Source of the DNA: Azonexaceae bacterium s22
GTDB taxonomy: Bacteria; Pseudomonadota; Gammaproteobacteria; Burkholderiales; Rhodocyclaceae
Length of the DNA stretch: 64,000 nt
Direction: 5' to 3'
Assembly: GCA_016617495.1 (NCBI GenBank)
Contig: WYCU01000006.1
Coordinates: 62,001-126,000, forward strand
In this document: one piece after another, positions 55,218-63,551 of the stretch
Position numbering within the stretch: the stretch's first letter is position 1
Layout of the letters: every line of letters begins with the position of its first letter
Translations under genes and position numbers: made by a program
The notes under the pieces: generated by a model
What the model saw: the letters and a program-made list of their open reading frames with translations, nothing else
What the model was told of the DNA's origin: nothing
Database searches by the model: none

Positions 55218-56636
55218 TTATGAAACTCCCTTGTTTCGATTGGCATGCGCCACCAATGCCGCAACGGCACAGGACGCAGTCCGGGTTTCCGCCGTGTCGG
55301 CACGGCTGGTCAGAATGATGGGCACGCGCGTGCCGAGAACGATCCCGGCGGACAGGGCGTTGGCCAGATATTCGAGTTGCTTGGCGACCATGTTGCCGGA
55401 TTCCAGATCAGGCACGACGAGGATTTCCGCATGGCCGGCGACGGCCGATTTGATGCCCTTGGTTTTGGCTGCGACGATGGAGACCGCATTGTCGAAAGCC
55501 AGCGGGCCGTCGAGGATGCCTCCCTTGATCTGGCCGCGGTCGGCCATCTTGCACAGGGCGGCGGCATCGAGCGTGGACTGGATTTTCGGGTTCACCGTTT
55601 CGACGGCGGAAAGAATCGCCACCTTGGGTTCGGGAATGCCGATGATGTGGGCCAGATCGATGGCGTTCTGGACGATATCGACCTTTTCCTCCAGCGTTGG
55701 CGCGATGTTGATGGCGGCATCGGTGATCAGCAGGGGGCGGTGGTAGGTCGGCACCTGCATCAGGAAAACGTGACTGATGCGCCGCGCGGTGCGCAGGCCA
55801 TTGGCGCGGGAAACGACTTCGCCCATCAACTCGTCGGTATGCAGGCTGCCTTTCATCAGAGCCTCGGCATCGCCCGTACGCACCAGCGAAACGGCAATCG
55901 CTGCGGAATCGTGGCTGTGCTTGGCATTGACGATGCGGATGCCATGCAGGTCGATGGCAAACTCTTCGGCCACGGCGCGAATCTTGTTTTCCGGCCCGAC
56001 GAGAATGGGCTCGATGATCCCTTCCTGAAAGGCGATGACCGGCCCCTTCAGTGATTCTCGGTCGCAGGGGTGGGCCACTGCGGTCGGGATCGGCTCCAGA
56101 CCCTTCACCTGCGAAAGCATCTGCTGATAGCGCGCGTATTTGTCGTCAATGCGGATTTCCGGCAAATGCACTTCGCTCAGCCGGGTGACCTTTTCGACCG
56201 GCGCCAACACTTCACATGTGCCGCGGACGACCTGGAGATTTTCCTGATTCAGGCAGACGCAGTCGAAGAGGACGTGCTTGTTGTGGTCGAACTTCTGTTT
56301 GACGGTGATGGTGATGGTGATGGTGTCACCCAAGGTGACCGGCCGCGCGAAATGCAGCGTCTGATCGACAAGAATGGTGCCGGGGCCAGGGAATTGGGTG
56401 CCAAGGACGGTGGAAATCAGCGAGCCGCTCCACATGCCGTGCGCCATGACCTCCCGGAACAGGCCGCTCTCGGCAAAATGCGGCTCCATGACCGCTGGAT
56501 TGACGTCGCCGGTCAGTACGGCGAAAAGTTGGACGTCTTCCGGTTTGAGGGTGCGTTTCAGGCTGGAGGAGTCCCCGACGCGGATTTCGTCGTAGGTCTT
56601 GTTGGTCAGCAGGCGCTGTTCGGCGTTCTCAGACAT
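55218..56636 (-). CDS. MaoC-like hydratase / phosphate acetyltransferase fusion
   Basis: This 472-residue protein joins an N-terminal MaoC/hotdog domain (about 15-150: KTYDEIRVGDSSSLKRTL, LTGDVNPAVM, VMAHGMWSGSLISTVLGTQFPGPGTILVDQ cited as AHGMWSGSLIS) to a C-terminal phosphate acetyl/butyryltransferase domain (about 165-470). The latter carries PTAVAHPCDRESL, KHSHDSAAIAVSLVRTG, THRRISHVFLM-type helix, and GTRVPIILTSRADTAETRTASCAVA (cited as VPIILTSRADTAETR). The architecture is annotated elsewhere as bifunctional enoyl-CoA hydratase/phosphate acetyltransferase. With ackA next door the natural reading is acetyl-CoA or another acyl-CoA to acyl phosphate. The hydratase activity is uncertain. 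Confidence 0.9.
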   Translation of the reverse strand: MSENAEQRLLTNKTYDEIRVGDSSSLKRTLKPEDVQLFAVLTGDVNPAVMEPHFAESGLFREVMAHGMWSGSLISTVLGTQFPGPGTILVDQTLHFARPVTLGDTITITITVKQKFDHNKHVLFDCVCLNQENLQVVRGTCEVLAPVEKVTRLSEVHLPEIRIDDKYARYQQMLSQVKGLEPIPTAVAHPCDRESLKGPVIAFQEGIIEPILVGPENKIRAVAEEFAIDLHGIRIVNAKHSHDSAAIAVSLVRTGDAEALMKGSLHTDELMGEVVSRANGLRTARRISHVFLMQVPTYHRPLLITDAAINIAPTLEEKVDIVQNAIDLAHIIGIPEPKVAILSAVETVNPKIQSTLDAAALCKMADRGQIKGGILDGPLAFDNAVSIVAAKTKGIKSAVAGHAEILVVPDLESGNMVAKQLEYLANALSAGIVLGTRVPIILTSRADTAETRTASCAVAALVAHANRNKGVS

Positions 56637-56719
56637 GGTCTTGCTCCCTGAAAGAGGCTGTGCCCCGTATGCGGATCAGTATAGTCTGCTGCGGTGCAGC
56701 AGCAAACGCCCCGCCAGGT

Positions 56720-57208
56720 TCAAGCCACCCGGCGTTTGGCGCGACGTTCATGAATGGCATGGCGTGAGGGAATTTCGATGTGGAGTTCCGGGTAGAGCGT
56801 CAGGAAACGATCCAGTACCCAGAGGTTGGCATCGCAGGTGAATGCGCGTGCCATCAAGGGGGCGCCAGTCCAGGCTTCGGCAAACAAGGCCACGGCAGCC
56901 GAGCGGCTGACGCCGTACTCGCAATGCACGAGCAGGGCATGATTGTCGCGGTCGACCGTCATTTTTTGCACAAAATCGGCGATTTCTTGCGCCATGCCCA
57001 AGTCGAACAAACCCGGCAGGGGGGCGGGGAGAAATTCGTCGGCGGGAATGGCATCGAAAAAACTGCAGCGCAGGACATGCTGGAATTTCGGGGAAAGCGC
57101 GGCGGGCGGTGCGCCGGGGTCGGTGATCGAAATTACCGCCAGCGAAGCATCGCCGCACCAGGATTCGGCCATTTCGCGCGACGAAAAATAGATTTGGTTG
57201 ATGGTCAT
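56720..57208 (-). CDS. Small dual-specificity/tyrosine phosphatase-like protein
   Basis: This 162-residue protein carries the cysteine phosphatase P-loop HCEYGVSRS (C-x5-R, about residues 98-106) preceded by a hydrophobic strand ALLV, as in dual-specificity phosphatases. A candidate general-acid aspartate lies upstream near SFFDAIPADEF. The C-terminus is basic (HAIHERRAKRRVA). It follows a kinase-like gene by 27 bases on the same strand, so the two form a probable two-gene unit. Substrate unknown. A repeat copy lies within the coding sequence. Confidence 0.75.
   Translation of the reverse strand: MTINQIYFSSREMAESWCGDASLAVISITDPGAPPAALSPKFQHVLRCSFFDAIPADEFLPAPLPGLFDLGMAQEIADFVQKMTVDRDNHALLVHCEYGVSRSAAVALFAEAWTGAPLMARAFTCDANLWVLDRFLTLYPELHIEIPSRHAIHERRAKRRVA
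56944..56956 (+). repeat. TGTCGCGGTCGAC repeat, copy 6
   Basis: Exact 13-mer within the phosphatase gene (encoded on the other strand as TVDRDN), followed by CGTCA and a T6 tract. Confidence 0.8.
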
Positions 57209-57235
57209 GGGCTCAGGGAAAAGCTTGGAGTGCGT

Positions 57236-57814
57236 TCATTCCATGAACACCGGATCGGAAAAGACCAGCGTGCCATCCTTGCGCATCATCAGATTGTCGG
57301 ACTTGATGAGATCGGGCAGGGCGCCATATTCATTGGAGAAGGTCTCCAGCGCGCCAAGCGACATGCGCACGGCGTCGGTCCAGCCCATGGGTGTGACGAC
57401 AAGATGATGCAGCGCGATGCGTCCCATATCCTGCGCCAGATTGCGCCAGGCCAGACAGGCATCGTAATAGGAGGTGACAATCTTCGTGGCCACTTCTGCT
57501 GCTTCGCCCGTGCCGGGCAAGGGGTAGAGTTTTTCCACTTCGATGATATGGAACGGAAAACCCCGGCTGGATCGGCCGACCGTACCGTGGTCGGCAAAGA
57601 CCTGAGGGAAATGGTGTCCCGTGGGCCGGTCCGGCGCGGTGTAATACGCGTAGTCGGTCGGTGAGGAGAGCACTTTGAAAACGCGCTCCTGACCGTCCAC
57701 CGTATCGCCATCGAGCACGATGGTGCTTTCGCCGCGTCCGATTTCCTTGCGGCCGCGCAGCAAGGGGTGGTCGGGCACCGGGTCGGGAAGAATCGATCCG
57801 TATTGGGTTTCCAT
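57236..57814 (-). CDS. Minimal protein-kinase-like fold protein, function unknown
   Basis: I do not recognise a named family. The 192-residue protein has kinase-like landmarks in the right order. These are a glycine-rich segment EIGRGESTIVLD (about 27-38), a following VFKVL whose lysine could bind ATP, a helical middle, and near the C-terminus LPDLIKSDNLMMRKDGTLVFSDPVF. The last resembles a catalytic loop D-x4-N followed by an [A/S]DP in place of DFG. It ends five residues later, so the C-lobe is very short. ATG 57814 is chosen; the open frame to 57946 overlaps fabI. It lies just upstream of the phosphatase gene. Confidence 0.6.
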   Translation of the reverse strand: METQYGSILPDPVPDHPLLRGRKEIGRGESTIVLDGDTVDGQERVFKVLSSPTDYAYYTAPDRPTGHHFPQVFADHGTVGRSSRGFPFHIIEVEKLYPLPGTGEAAEVATKIVTSYYDACLAWRNLAQDMGRIALHHLVVTPMGWTDAVRMSLGALETFSNEYGALPDLIKSDNLMMRKDGTLVFSDPVFME

Positions 57815-57873
57815 GAACGTCTCCGCCGGGGAAATCTGGCGACAGCATAGCGCAGCCGCCGCCAGCCGCGGGA

Positions 57874-58662
57874 TCAGGCGACGATATGGGCGCCTGCGTC
57901 GACGTAGATGGTCTGCCCGGTCATGCCCGAGGAGCCATCGGTGCACAGGAAGGCCGTCAAGGCGCCGACTTCTTCGATGGTCACGGTATGGCCGAGCGGC
58001 GCCTTGGCCGCATCCGCTTCCAGCAACTGGTTGAAGTTGGCGATGCCGGACGCCGCACGGGTCATGATCGGCCCCGGCGAGACGGCGAACACACGAATTC
58101 CCTTCGGGCCGAGGTCGTAGGCCATGTATCGGACCGCCGATTCGAGCGCGGCTTTGATGATGCCCATGACGCCATAGTTGCGCACCACGCGCTCGGCGCC
58201 GAGATAGGACATGGTGATCAGCGACCCGCCGTGAGCCATCAGCGGCTCCAGCGCCTTGGCCATGCGCAGGAAACTGTGACAGGAGATGTTCATCGCCGCG
58301 TCGAAACCTGCCTCGGTGGTGTCGATCACGCGTCCATGCAGGTCTTCGCCATTACAGAAGGCCATCGAATGCACGGCGAAGTCGATTTCCCCGAATTCGT
58401 TACCGCACTTCTCGATCACGCCTTCGAGGCTGCCCGGTTGTGCCACGTCGAGTTTCTCGAACAGGCGTGCGCCGAGCGATTCCGCAAGGGGGCGGGTGTA
58501 CATCGCCGTCTTGTCGTTCTGGTAAGTCAGGGCGATTTCCCCGCCCAGCGCACGAACGGCTTTGGCGACCGCGTAGGCGATCGACTTGTCGTTGGCGACG
58601 CCGGTGATCAGGCCTTTCTTGCCGGCCAGCGGAAGCAGGGGGTTGGGATTGTTGGTACTCAT
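57874..58662 (-). CDS. fabI: Enoyl-[acyl-carrier-protein] reductase (NADH), FabI type
   Basis: This 262-residue SDR enzyme performs the last reduction in each fatty-acid elongation cycle. The cofactor motif is KKGLITGVANDKSIAYAVAKA, cited as GLITGVANDKSIAYA. The catalytic segment is MSYLGAERVVRNYGVMGIIKAALE, cited as YLGAERVVRNYGVMGIIKA, with the Tyr and Lys in place. ISPGP is here VSPGPIMTRAASGI. I choose ATG 58662, which has AAGG nine bases upstream; ATG 58671 would leave no spacer. It is divergent from the hox operon. Confidence 0.94.
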   Translation of the reverse strand: MSTNNPNPLLPLAGKKGLITGVANDKSIAYAVAKAVRALGGEIALTYQNDKTAMYTRPLAESLGARLFEKLDVAQPGSLEGVIEKCGNEFGEIDFAVHSMAFCNGEDLHGRVIDTTEAGFDAAMNISCHSFLRMAKALEPLMAHGGSLITMSYLGAERVVRNYGVMGIIKAALESAVRYMAYDLGPKGIRVFAVSPGPIMTRAASGIANFNQLLEADAAKAPLGHTVTIEEVGALTAFLCTDGSSGMTGQTIYVDAGAHIVA

Positions 58663-58735
58663 GCTGTTCATCCTTCCAAAAGAGGTTGAAGGTGCTGCAT
58701 TGCATCAAATTATTATTGCAGTCATTGTGTTACAA

Positions 58736-58763
58736 GCATTGGCGAATGCTGTGATGCAGCATT
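58736..58763. promoter_or_regulatory. Overlapping dyads upstream of the hox promoter
   Basis: GCATT-GGCG-AATGC (58736-58749) and AATGCTG-TGATG-CAGCATT (58745-58763) are perfect inverted repeats sharing the AATGC block. They sit about 60-80 bases upstream of the -24 element, a position suited to an enhancer-binding activator. Confidence 0.55.
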
Positions 58764-58814
58764 ATTGTGGCACAACCGGGCCGTGACGGGGGCGTATGCC
58801 CGGGGAATCTGCCG

Positions 58815-58830
58815 TGGCATTGATCTTGCG
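58815..58830 (+). promoter_or_regulatory. Sigma54 (RpoN) type promoter of the hox operon
   Basis: TGGCATTGATCTTGCG has GG and GC dinucleotides at the correct 10-base separation and matches TGGCA-N6-TTGC. It would start transcription near 58841, about 50 bases before hoxF. Confidence 0.75.
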
Positions 58831-58890
58831 CAAGAAATTGTCACTTTGCGGTGCTACGCTGGCGCATGACATGGTCGTGTGGAGGCTGTC

Positions 58891-60789
58891 GTGGGTTTGA
58901 ACGATATGCATGCCGAAGCGGTTGCCGGCATAGTTGACCGCGTTGTCGCCCGTTATCGGCGCGATCCAACATGCATGCTCCAGATCCTGCGTGAAGTGCA
59001 GGAAGCGTGCGACTGGATACCGCCCGAGGCCATCGATCGCCTGCAAGCCACGCTGGGCGTGCCGCGTACCAAGATCGAAGGCGTCGCCGGGTTCTACGCC
59101 TTTCTCGACCTGCAGCCGCGCGGGCGTTATCGCGTGCTGTTTTCCGACAACATCACCGACCGCATGCAGGGCAGCAAGGCCCTGATGGACCGCCTGTGCC
59201 ACAGTTTGTGGATCGAACGCGGCAAGGTTTCCGAGGATGGCTTGGTCAGCGTCGCCCAGACGGCCTGCACAGGCATGTGTGACCAGGGCCCGGCCTTGCT
59301 GGTCAATGGCCTGGCGATTCCCGCCCTGAGCGAACAACGGATCGATGCCATTGCCGAGCTGATTCGCGGCAAGGTACCGCTCGGCGATTGGCCGCCGGAA
59401 TTCTTTCGCGTCGAGGATCACATTCGCCGTCCCGATGTCCTGCTGGGCTGCACGATGGCGCCGGGCGATGCCTTGCGGGCGGCGCGCGCCCGGGCGCCCG
59501 ACGAGGGCCTGATGGCCTCCAACATGCGCTCCTGGCGCGAAGGGTTGCCGACCGGACTGGGTGGCCCGATTGCCGTGCTCGATGAGATCAAGCGGGCGAA
59601 TCTGCGCGGGCGTGGCGGGGCGGGCTTCACCACCGGCCTGAAATGGGAAGCGTGCCGCAATGCGCCGCTCAAGGCCGGGCAGCAGCGCATTGTGGTTTGC
59701 AATGCGGATGAGGGCGAGCCGGGTACCTTCAAGGATCGCGTGTTGCTCTCCGTGCAGGCCGATCTGGTGTTCGAAGGGATGACGGTGGCGGCGTATGCCA
59801 TCGGTGCCACGCGCGGTTTCCTGTATTTGCGCGGCGAGTATCGTTATTTGCTCGACCGCCTCAATGCCGTTCTGGCCAGACGCCGTCAGGCGAATCTGCT
59901 GGGGGCCAATATCTTGGGCATTCACGGGGCGGATTTCGATATCGAGATCCATGTCGGCGCCGGAGCTTATGTGTGCGGCGAAGAATCGGCCTTGATCGAA
60001 TCGCTGGAAGGCAAACGCGGCACGCCGCGCAATCGCCCGCCGTTCCCGGTGACCAATGGCTATCTCGATCAGCCGACCATCGTCAATAACGTGGAGACCT
60101 TTGCCGCGGCAGCGTTGATCGCGCTCAACGGCGGTGACTGGTATGCCGCGATGGGCACCCGCCATTCCGCGGGCACCAAGGTGCTCTCGGTGGCTGGCGA
60201 TTGTGTGCGGCCGGGTGTTTATGAGTATCCGTTCGGCGTCAGCGTGCGGCAGGTGCTGGCGGATTGCGGGGCGACCGATACGCAGGCAGTGCAGGTCAGC
60301 GGCCCCTCCGGCATTTGCGTGGCCGAAAACGAGTTCGACCGCATCATCGGCTTCGAAGATATTCCGACGGCCGGTGCGTTCACCGTGTTCGACCGGCGCC
60401 GGGACATGTTCCAGGTCGCGCGCAACTACGTGCATTTCTTCCAGCATGAAAGCTGCGGGTTCTGCACACCGTGCCGGGTCGGCACCTCGCTCTTGCGCAA
60501 CCTGATGGACAAGCTGCACAAGGGCGCAGGATCGCCCTACGACTTTGCCGAAATCGAAAAACTCAACCACCTGCTGCAAGCCATGAGTCACTGCGGGCTG
60601 GGTCACACGGCCTGCAATCCGGTCCTCGATACCATTGCCAAATTCCGTCCGGCATACGAACGGCGCATGATGCAGCGGGATTTCACGCCGGCTTTCGATC
60701 TCGACCGGGCGCTGGCGGAAGCGCGACAAATGACCGGGCGCGATGATGCGGGCGCCCACCTCAGCACCGAAACGGGAGGCCAAGCATGA
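58891..60789 (+). CDS. hoxF: NAD-reducing hydrogenase diaphorase subunit HoxF
   Basis: This 632-residue FMN flavoprotein transfers electrons between H2-derived clusters and NAD. An N-terminal NuoE-like domain (about 1-160) has the second ligand pair CTGMCDQGP, but the position of the first pair reads SDNITDRM without cysteines. The NuoF-like part has [46 protein letters not shown] and the cluster motif SCGFCTPCRVG. The start is GTG 58891 with GGAGG five bases upstream; GTG 58879 is an alternative. Its stop overlaps the hoxU start (ATGA). Confidence 0.96.
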   Translation: MGLNDMHAEAVAGIVDRVVARYRRDPTCMLQILREVQEACDWIPPEAIDRLQATLGVPRTKIEGVAGFYAFLDLQPRGRYRVLFSDNITDRMQGSKALMDRLCHSLWIERGKVSEDGLVSVAQTACTGMCDQGPALLVNGLAIPALSEQRIDAIAELIRGKVPLGDWPPEFFRVEDHIRRPDVLLGCTMAPGDALRAARARAPDEGLMASNMRSWREGLPTGLGGPIAVLDEIKRANLRGRGGAGFTTGLKWEACRNAPLKAGQQRIVVCNADEGEPGTFKDRVLLSVQADLVFEGMTVAAYAIGATRGFLYLRGEYRYLLDRLNAVLARRRQANLLGANILGIHGADFDIEIHVGAGAYVCGEESALIESLEGKRGTPRNRPPFPVTNGYLDQPTIVNNVETFAAAALIALNGGDWYAAMGTRHSAGTKVLSVAGDCVRPGVYEYPFGVSVRQVLADCGATDTQAVQVSGPSGICVAENEFDRIIGFEDIPTAGAFTVFDRRRDMFQVARNYVHFFQHESCGFCTPCRVGTSLLRNLMDKLHKGAGSPYDFAEIEKLNHLLQAMSHCGLGHTACNPVLDTIAKFRPAYERRMMQRDFTPAFDLDRALAEARQMTGRDDAGAHLSTETGGQA

Positions 60790-61493
60790 ACCAGCATTTC
60801 ATGCTCGACGGGCGCAGCATTCCTTTTGAAGAAGGGCAGACCATCCTTCAGGCAGCGGAGCACGCCGGGGTGTTCATTCCCCACCTGTGTTACCACCCGG
60901 AATTCAAGCCACACGGTTCCTGCAAGCTGTGCACGGTCAAGGTCAATGGCCGCCACACGGCTTCCTGTACCATGCGCGCCGTCGCGGGGATGTCGGTGGA
61001 GAGCGATACCGAGGAAATCAATGCCGAGCGTCGCGCATTGACGCAGATGCTCTTTGTCGAAGGCAACCACTTCTGTCCCTCGTGCGAAAAAAGCGGCAAC
61101 TGCCAGTTGCAGGCCACGGCCTATCATCTGGGCATGATGTCGCCGCATTTCGATCACTTCTTCCCCAATCGTCCGGTCGATGCCTCGCATCCGGATGTCT
61201 TGCTGGATTTCAACCGCTGCATCCTTTGTTCGCTGTGCGTGCGGGCCAGCCGTGATGTCGATGGCAAGAATGTCTTTGCCTTGTCCGGGCGCGGTATCGG
61301 TACGCACTTGATCGTCAATGCCAAATCGGGCCGTCTGGCCGATACGGATTTCGCACTGAGCGACAAGGCGGCTCAGGTCTGCCCGGTCGGCGTGATCCTG
61401 AAAAAGCGGCAGGGCTTTGCCGTACCCATCGGCGAACGCCGTTACGACAAGGCGCCGCTCGGCGAGCCTGTGGATACGACGGAGGGGCGCTGA
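60786..61493 (+). CDS. hoxU: NAD-reducing hydrogenase diaphorase subunit HoxU
   Basis: This 235-residue NuoG-like ferredoxin subunit connects HoxF to the hydrogenase module. [2Fe-2S] ligands are in CYHPEFKPHGSCKLC and the following TASC, then HFCPSCEKSGNCQLQ, and a [4Fe-4S] motif CILCSLCVRAS with a later Cys in QVCPVGVIL. It is translationally coupled to hoxF. hoxY starts immediately after its stop. Confidence 0.97.
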   Translation: MNQHFMLDGRSIPFEEGQTILQAAEHAGVFIPHLCYHPEFKPHGSCKLCTVKVNGRHTASCTMRAVAGMSVESDTEEINAERRALTQMLFVEGNHFCPSCEKSGNCQLQATAYHLGMMSPHFDHFFPNRPVDASHPDVLLDFNRCILCSLCVRASRDVDGKNVFALSGRGIGTHLIVNAKSGRLADTDFALSDKAAQVCPVGVILKKRQGFAVPIGERRYDKAPLGEPVDTTEGR

Positions 61494-62042
61494 ATGACCA
61501 CGACGAAAAAGCTCAAGGTGGCCACGACTTCGCTGGCCGGGTGCTTCGGTTGCCACATGTCCTTCCTGGATATCGACGAACGGCTGTTCACGCTGCTTGA
61601 GCACATCGAATTTGATCGTTCGCCGCTCACCGACATCAAGACGGTGAGTCCGGATTGCGATATCGGAATCATCGAGGGCGGGCTGTGCAATGCGGAAAAC
61701 GTCCATGTGCTGCGCGATTTCCGGAAGAACTGCAAAATTCTCATCGCCATCGGGGCCTGCGCCATCAATGGCGGCTTGCCCGCGCAGCGCAACCACCTTT
61801 CGTTGCCGACCATACTCGAAGAGGTCTATCACACCAGCCCCGGCTTGAGTAACGGGCTCATCCCCAATGATCCGGAATTGCCTTTGCCATTGAACCAGGT
61901 GCATCCGATCCATGAGGTGGTTGAGGTGGATTATTTCATTCCCGGCTGCCCGCCTTCGGGCGACGCCATCTGGAAGGTGCTGACCGACCTGCTGGCCGGT
62001 CGCAAGCCGGAGCTTGGGCACGGATTGATGCACTATGACTGA
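61494..62042 (+). CDS. hoxY: NAD-reducing hydrogenase small subunit HoxY
   Basis: This 182-residue [NiFe]-hydrogenase small subunit carries the proximal [4Fe-4S] cluster. The four ligands can be placed in SLAGCFGCHMSFLD, IGACAINGG and FIPGCPPSGDAIW (first Cys of the CxxC, plus the others). It has no twin-arginine signal, consistent with a soluble cytoplasmic group 3d enzyme. It is followed by a 45-base gap before hoxH. Confidence 0.97.
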   Translation: MTTTKKLKVATTSLAGCFGCHMSFLDIDERLFTLLEHIEFDRSPLTDIKTVSPDCDIGIIEGGLCNAENVHVLRDFRKNCKILIAIGACAINGGLPAQRNHLSLPTILEEVYHTSPGLSNGLIPNDPELPLPLNQVHPIHEVVEVDYFIPGCPPSGDAIWKVLTDLLAGRKPELGHGLMHYD

Positions 62043-62049
62043 ATTCACG

Positions 62050-62091
62050 ATGCTTGCGGCGGCCCATGCCTTGAATCGGGGGCTTGAATGA
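62050..62091 (+). CDS. Possible 13-codon coupling ORF before hoxH
   Basis: ATG 62050 opens MLAAAHALNRGLE and stops at TGA 62089-62091, overlapping the hoxH ATG as ATGA. No ribosome binding site is evident. It may be chance, or may carry ribosomes from hoxY to hoxH. Confidence 0.25.
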   Translation: MLAAAHALNRGLE

Positions 62092-63551
62092 CTTATCAGC
62101 TTGAAACTGCAGCACACCCGGAAAAACTACGGCGTGTCGCCATTGATCCGGTCTCGCGGGTCGAGGGGCACGGCAAGGTGACGATCCTGCTCGACGACCA
62201 GAACAAGGTGCATCAGGTGCGCCTGCACATCGTCGAATTTCGCGGTTTTGAAAAATTCATTCAGGGGCGGCCGTACTGGGAAGTGCCGGTGATGGTGCAG
62301 CGCCTGTGCGGCATTTGTCCGGTTTCCCATCATCTCGCCGCTTCCAAGGCGCTGGATGTGATCGTGGGAGCGCAGCGCATTTCGCCGACGGCGGAAAAGT
62401 TGCGCCGCCTGATGCATTACGGGCAGATGCTCCAGTCGCACGCGCTGCATTTCTTCCATCTCTGTTCGCCGGATCTGTTGTTCGGTTTTGACAGCGATAT
62501 CACCCGCCGGAACATTGTTGGCGTTGCCGCGGCGCATCCGGAAACCGCGCGCCGGGGCGTGTTGCTGCGCAAATTCGGCCAGGAAGTGATCCGCGTGACG
62601 GCCGGCAAGCGGGTTCACGGGACCGGCTCGGTGCCCGGCGGGGTGAACAAGCTCCTGACGGTGGCGGAGCGCGATGAGCTGCTCAAGGAGATCTACCACG
62701 TGATCCAGTGGTCGCGCGAGGCCGTGCATCTGATCCAGAAGGTGCACACGCAGGACCCCGGCCTGTACAACAGCTTCGGTATCTTCCGTTCCAACTTCAT
62801 GTCGCTGGTCGGCCATAACGGCGATCTGGATTTTTACCATGGCACCCTGCGTGCGCGTGACGATAACGGGGCCAAGATTTTCGATGGCGTCGATTATCAG
62901 CAATACGACAAGTACATTGAAGAAGAAGTCCGGCCGTGGAGCTACATGAAGTTTCCTTACTTCCGCGCCATCGGCAAGGAACATGGCTGGTACAAGGTGG
63001 GTCCGCTGGCGCGCGTGCAGAACTGCGACCAGATTTCGACGCCATTCGCCGAGCACGAACGCAAGGAATTCGTCGATTACGCGGGCGGCACGCCGATGCA
63101 TGCGCCGCTGGCGTATCACTGGACGCGCATGATCGAGATGCTGCATGCGGCGGAAACGATCAAGGATCTGCTCCATGACGACGATCTGCTGGCCGGCGAG
63201 ATGGTCGTTCAGGGCGAGCGGCGCATGGATGGTGTGGGCGTGATCGAGGCGCCGCGCGGCACCTTGTTCCACCATTACCGGGTCGATGAAAACGATCTCG
63301 TCACCATGGCCAACCTGATCGTCTCCACGACCAACAACAATCAGGCGATGAACGAAGCGATCCGCCATGTGGCGCGGCGTTATCTGCACGGCCGCGAAAT
63401 TACCGAGGGGCTGCTCAATCACATCGAAGTGGCCATCCGGGCCTTCGATCCCTGCTTGTCCTGCGCGACGCATGCCCTGGGCAAAATGCCGCTGGCCGTG
63501 GAACTGGTCGATCCGGACGGTAGCGTGGTGCATCAATTGAGCCGTTCATGA
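62088..63551 (+). CDS. hoxH: NAD-reducing hydrogenase large subunit HoxH
   Basis: This 487-residue catalytic subunit binds the NiFe(CN)2CO site. Ligand motif L1 is RLCGICPVSHHLAASKA and L2 is FDPCLSCATHALG. RVEGHGK near residues 24-30 is also conserved. After the CATH histidine a C-terminal peptide (ALGKMPLAVELVDPDGSV...) remains, to be cleaved by a protease once Ni is inserted. The next gene is that protease, coupled by an ATGA overlap. It has no transmembrane or signal segment. Confidence 0.97.
   Translation: MTYQLETAAHPEKLRRVAIDPVSRVEGHGKVTILLDDQNKVHQVRLHIVEFRGFEKFIQGRPYWEVPVMVQRLCGICPVSHHLAASKALDVIVGAQRISPTAEKLRRLMHYGQMLQSHALHFFHLCSPDLLFGFDSDITRRNIVGVAAAHPETARRGVLLRKFGQEVIRVTAGKRVHGTGSVPGGVNKLLTVAERDELLKEIYHVIQWSREAVHLIQKVHTQDPGLYNSFGIFRSNFMSLVGHNGDLDFYHGTLRARDDNGAKIFDGVDYQQYDKYIEEEVRPWSYMKFPYFRAIGKEHGWYKVGPLARVQNCDQISTPFAEHERKEFVDYAGGTPMHAPLAYHWTRMIEMLHAAETIKDLLHDDDLLAGEMVVQGERRMDGVGVIEAPRGTLFHHYRVDENDLVTMANLIVSTTNNNQAMNEAIRHVARRYLHGREITEGLLNHIEVAIRAFDPCLSCATHALGKMPLAVELVDPDGSVVHQLSRS

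Noticed and set aside
58762-62117. Long minus-strand frames opposite hoxF, hoxU and hoxY
   Set aside because: High-GC shadows of the hox genes; no start signals or recognisable domains.
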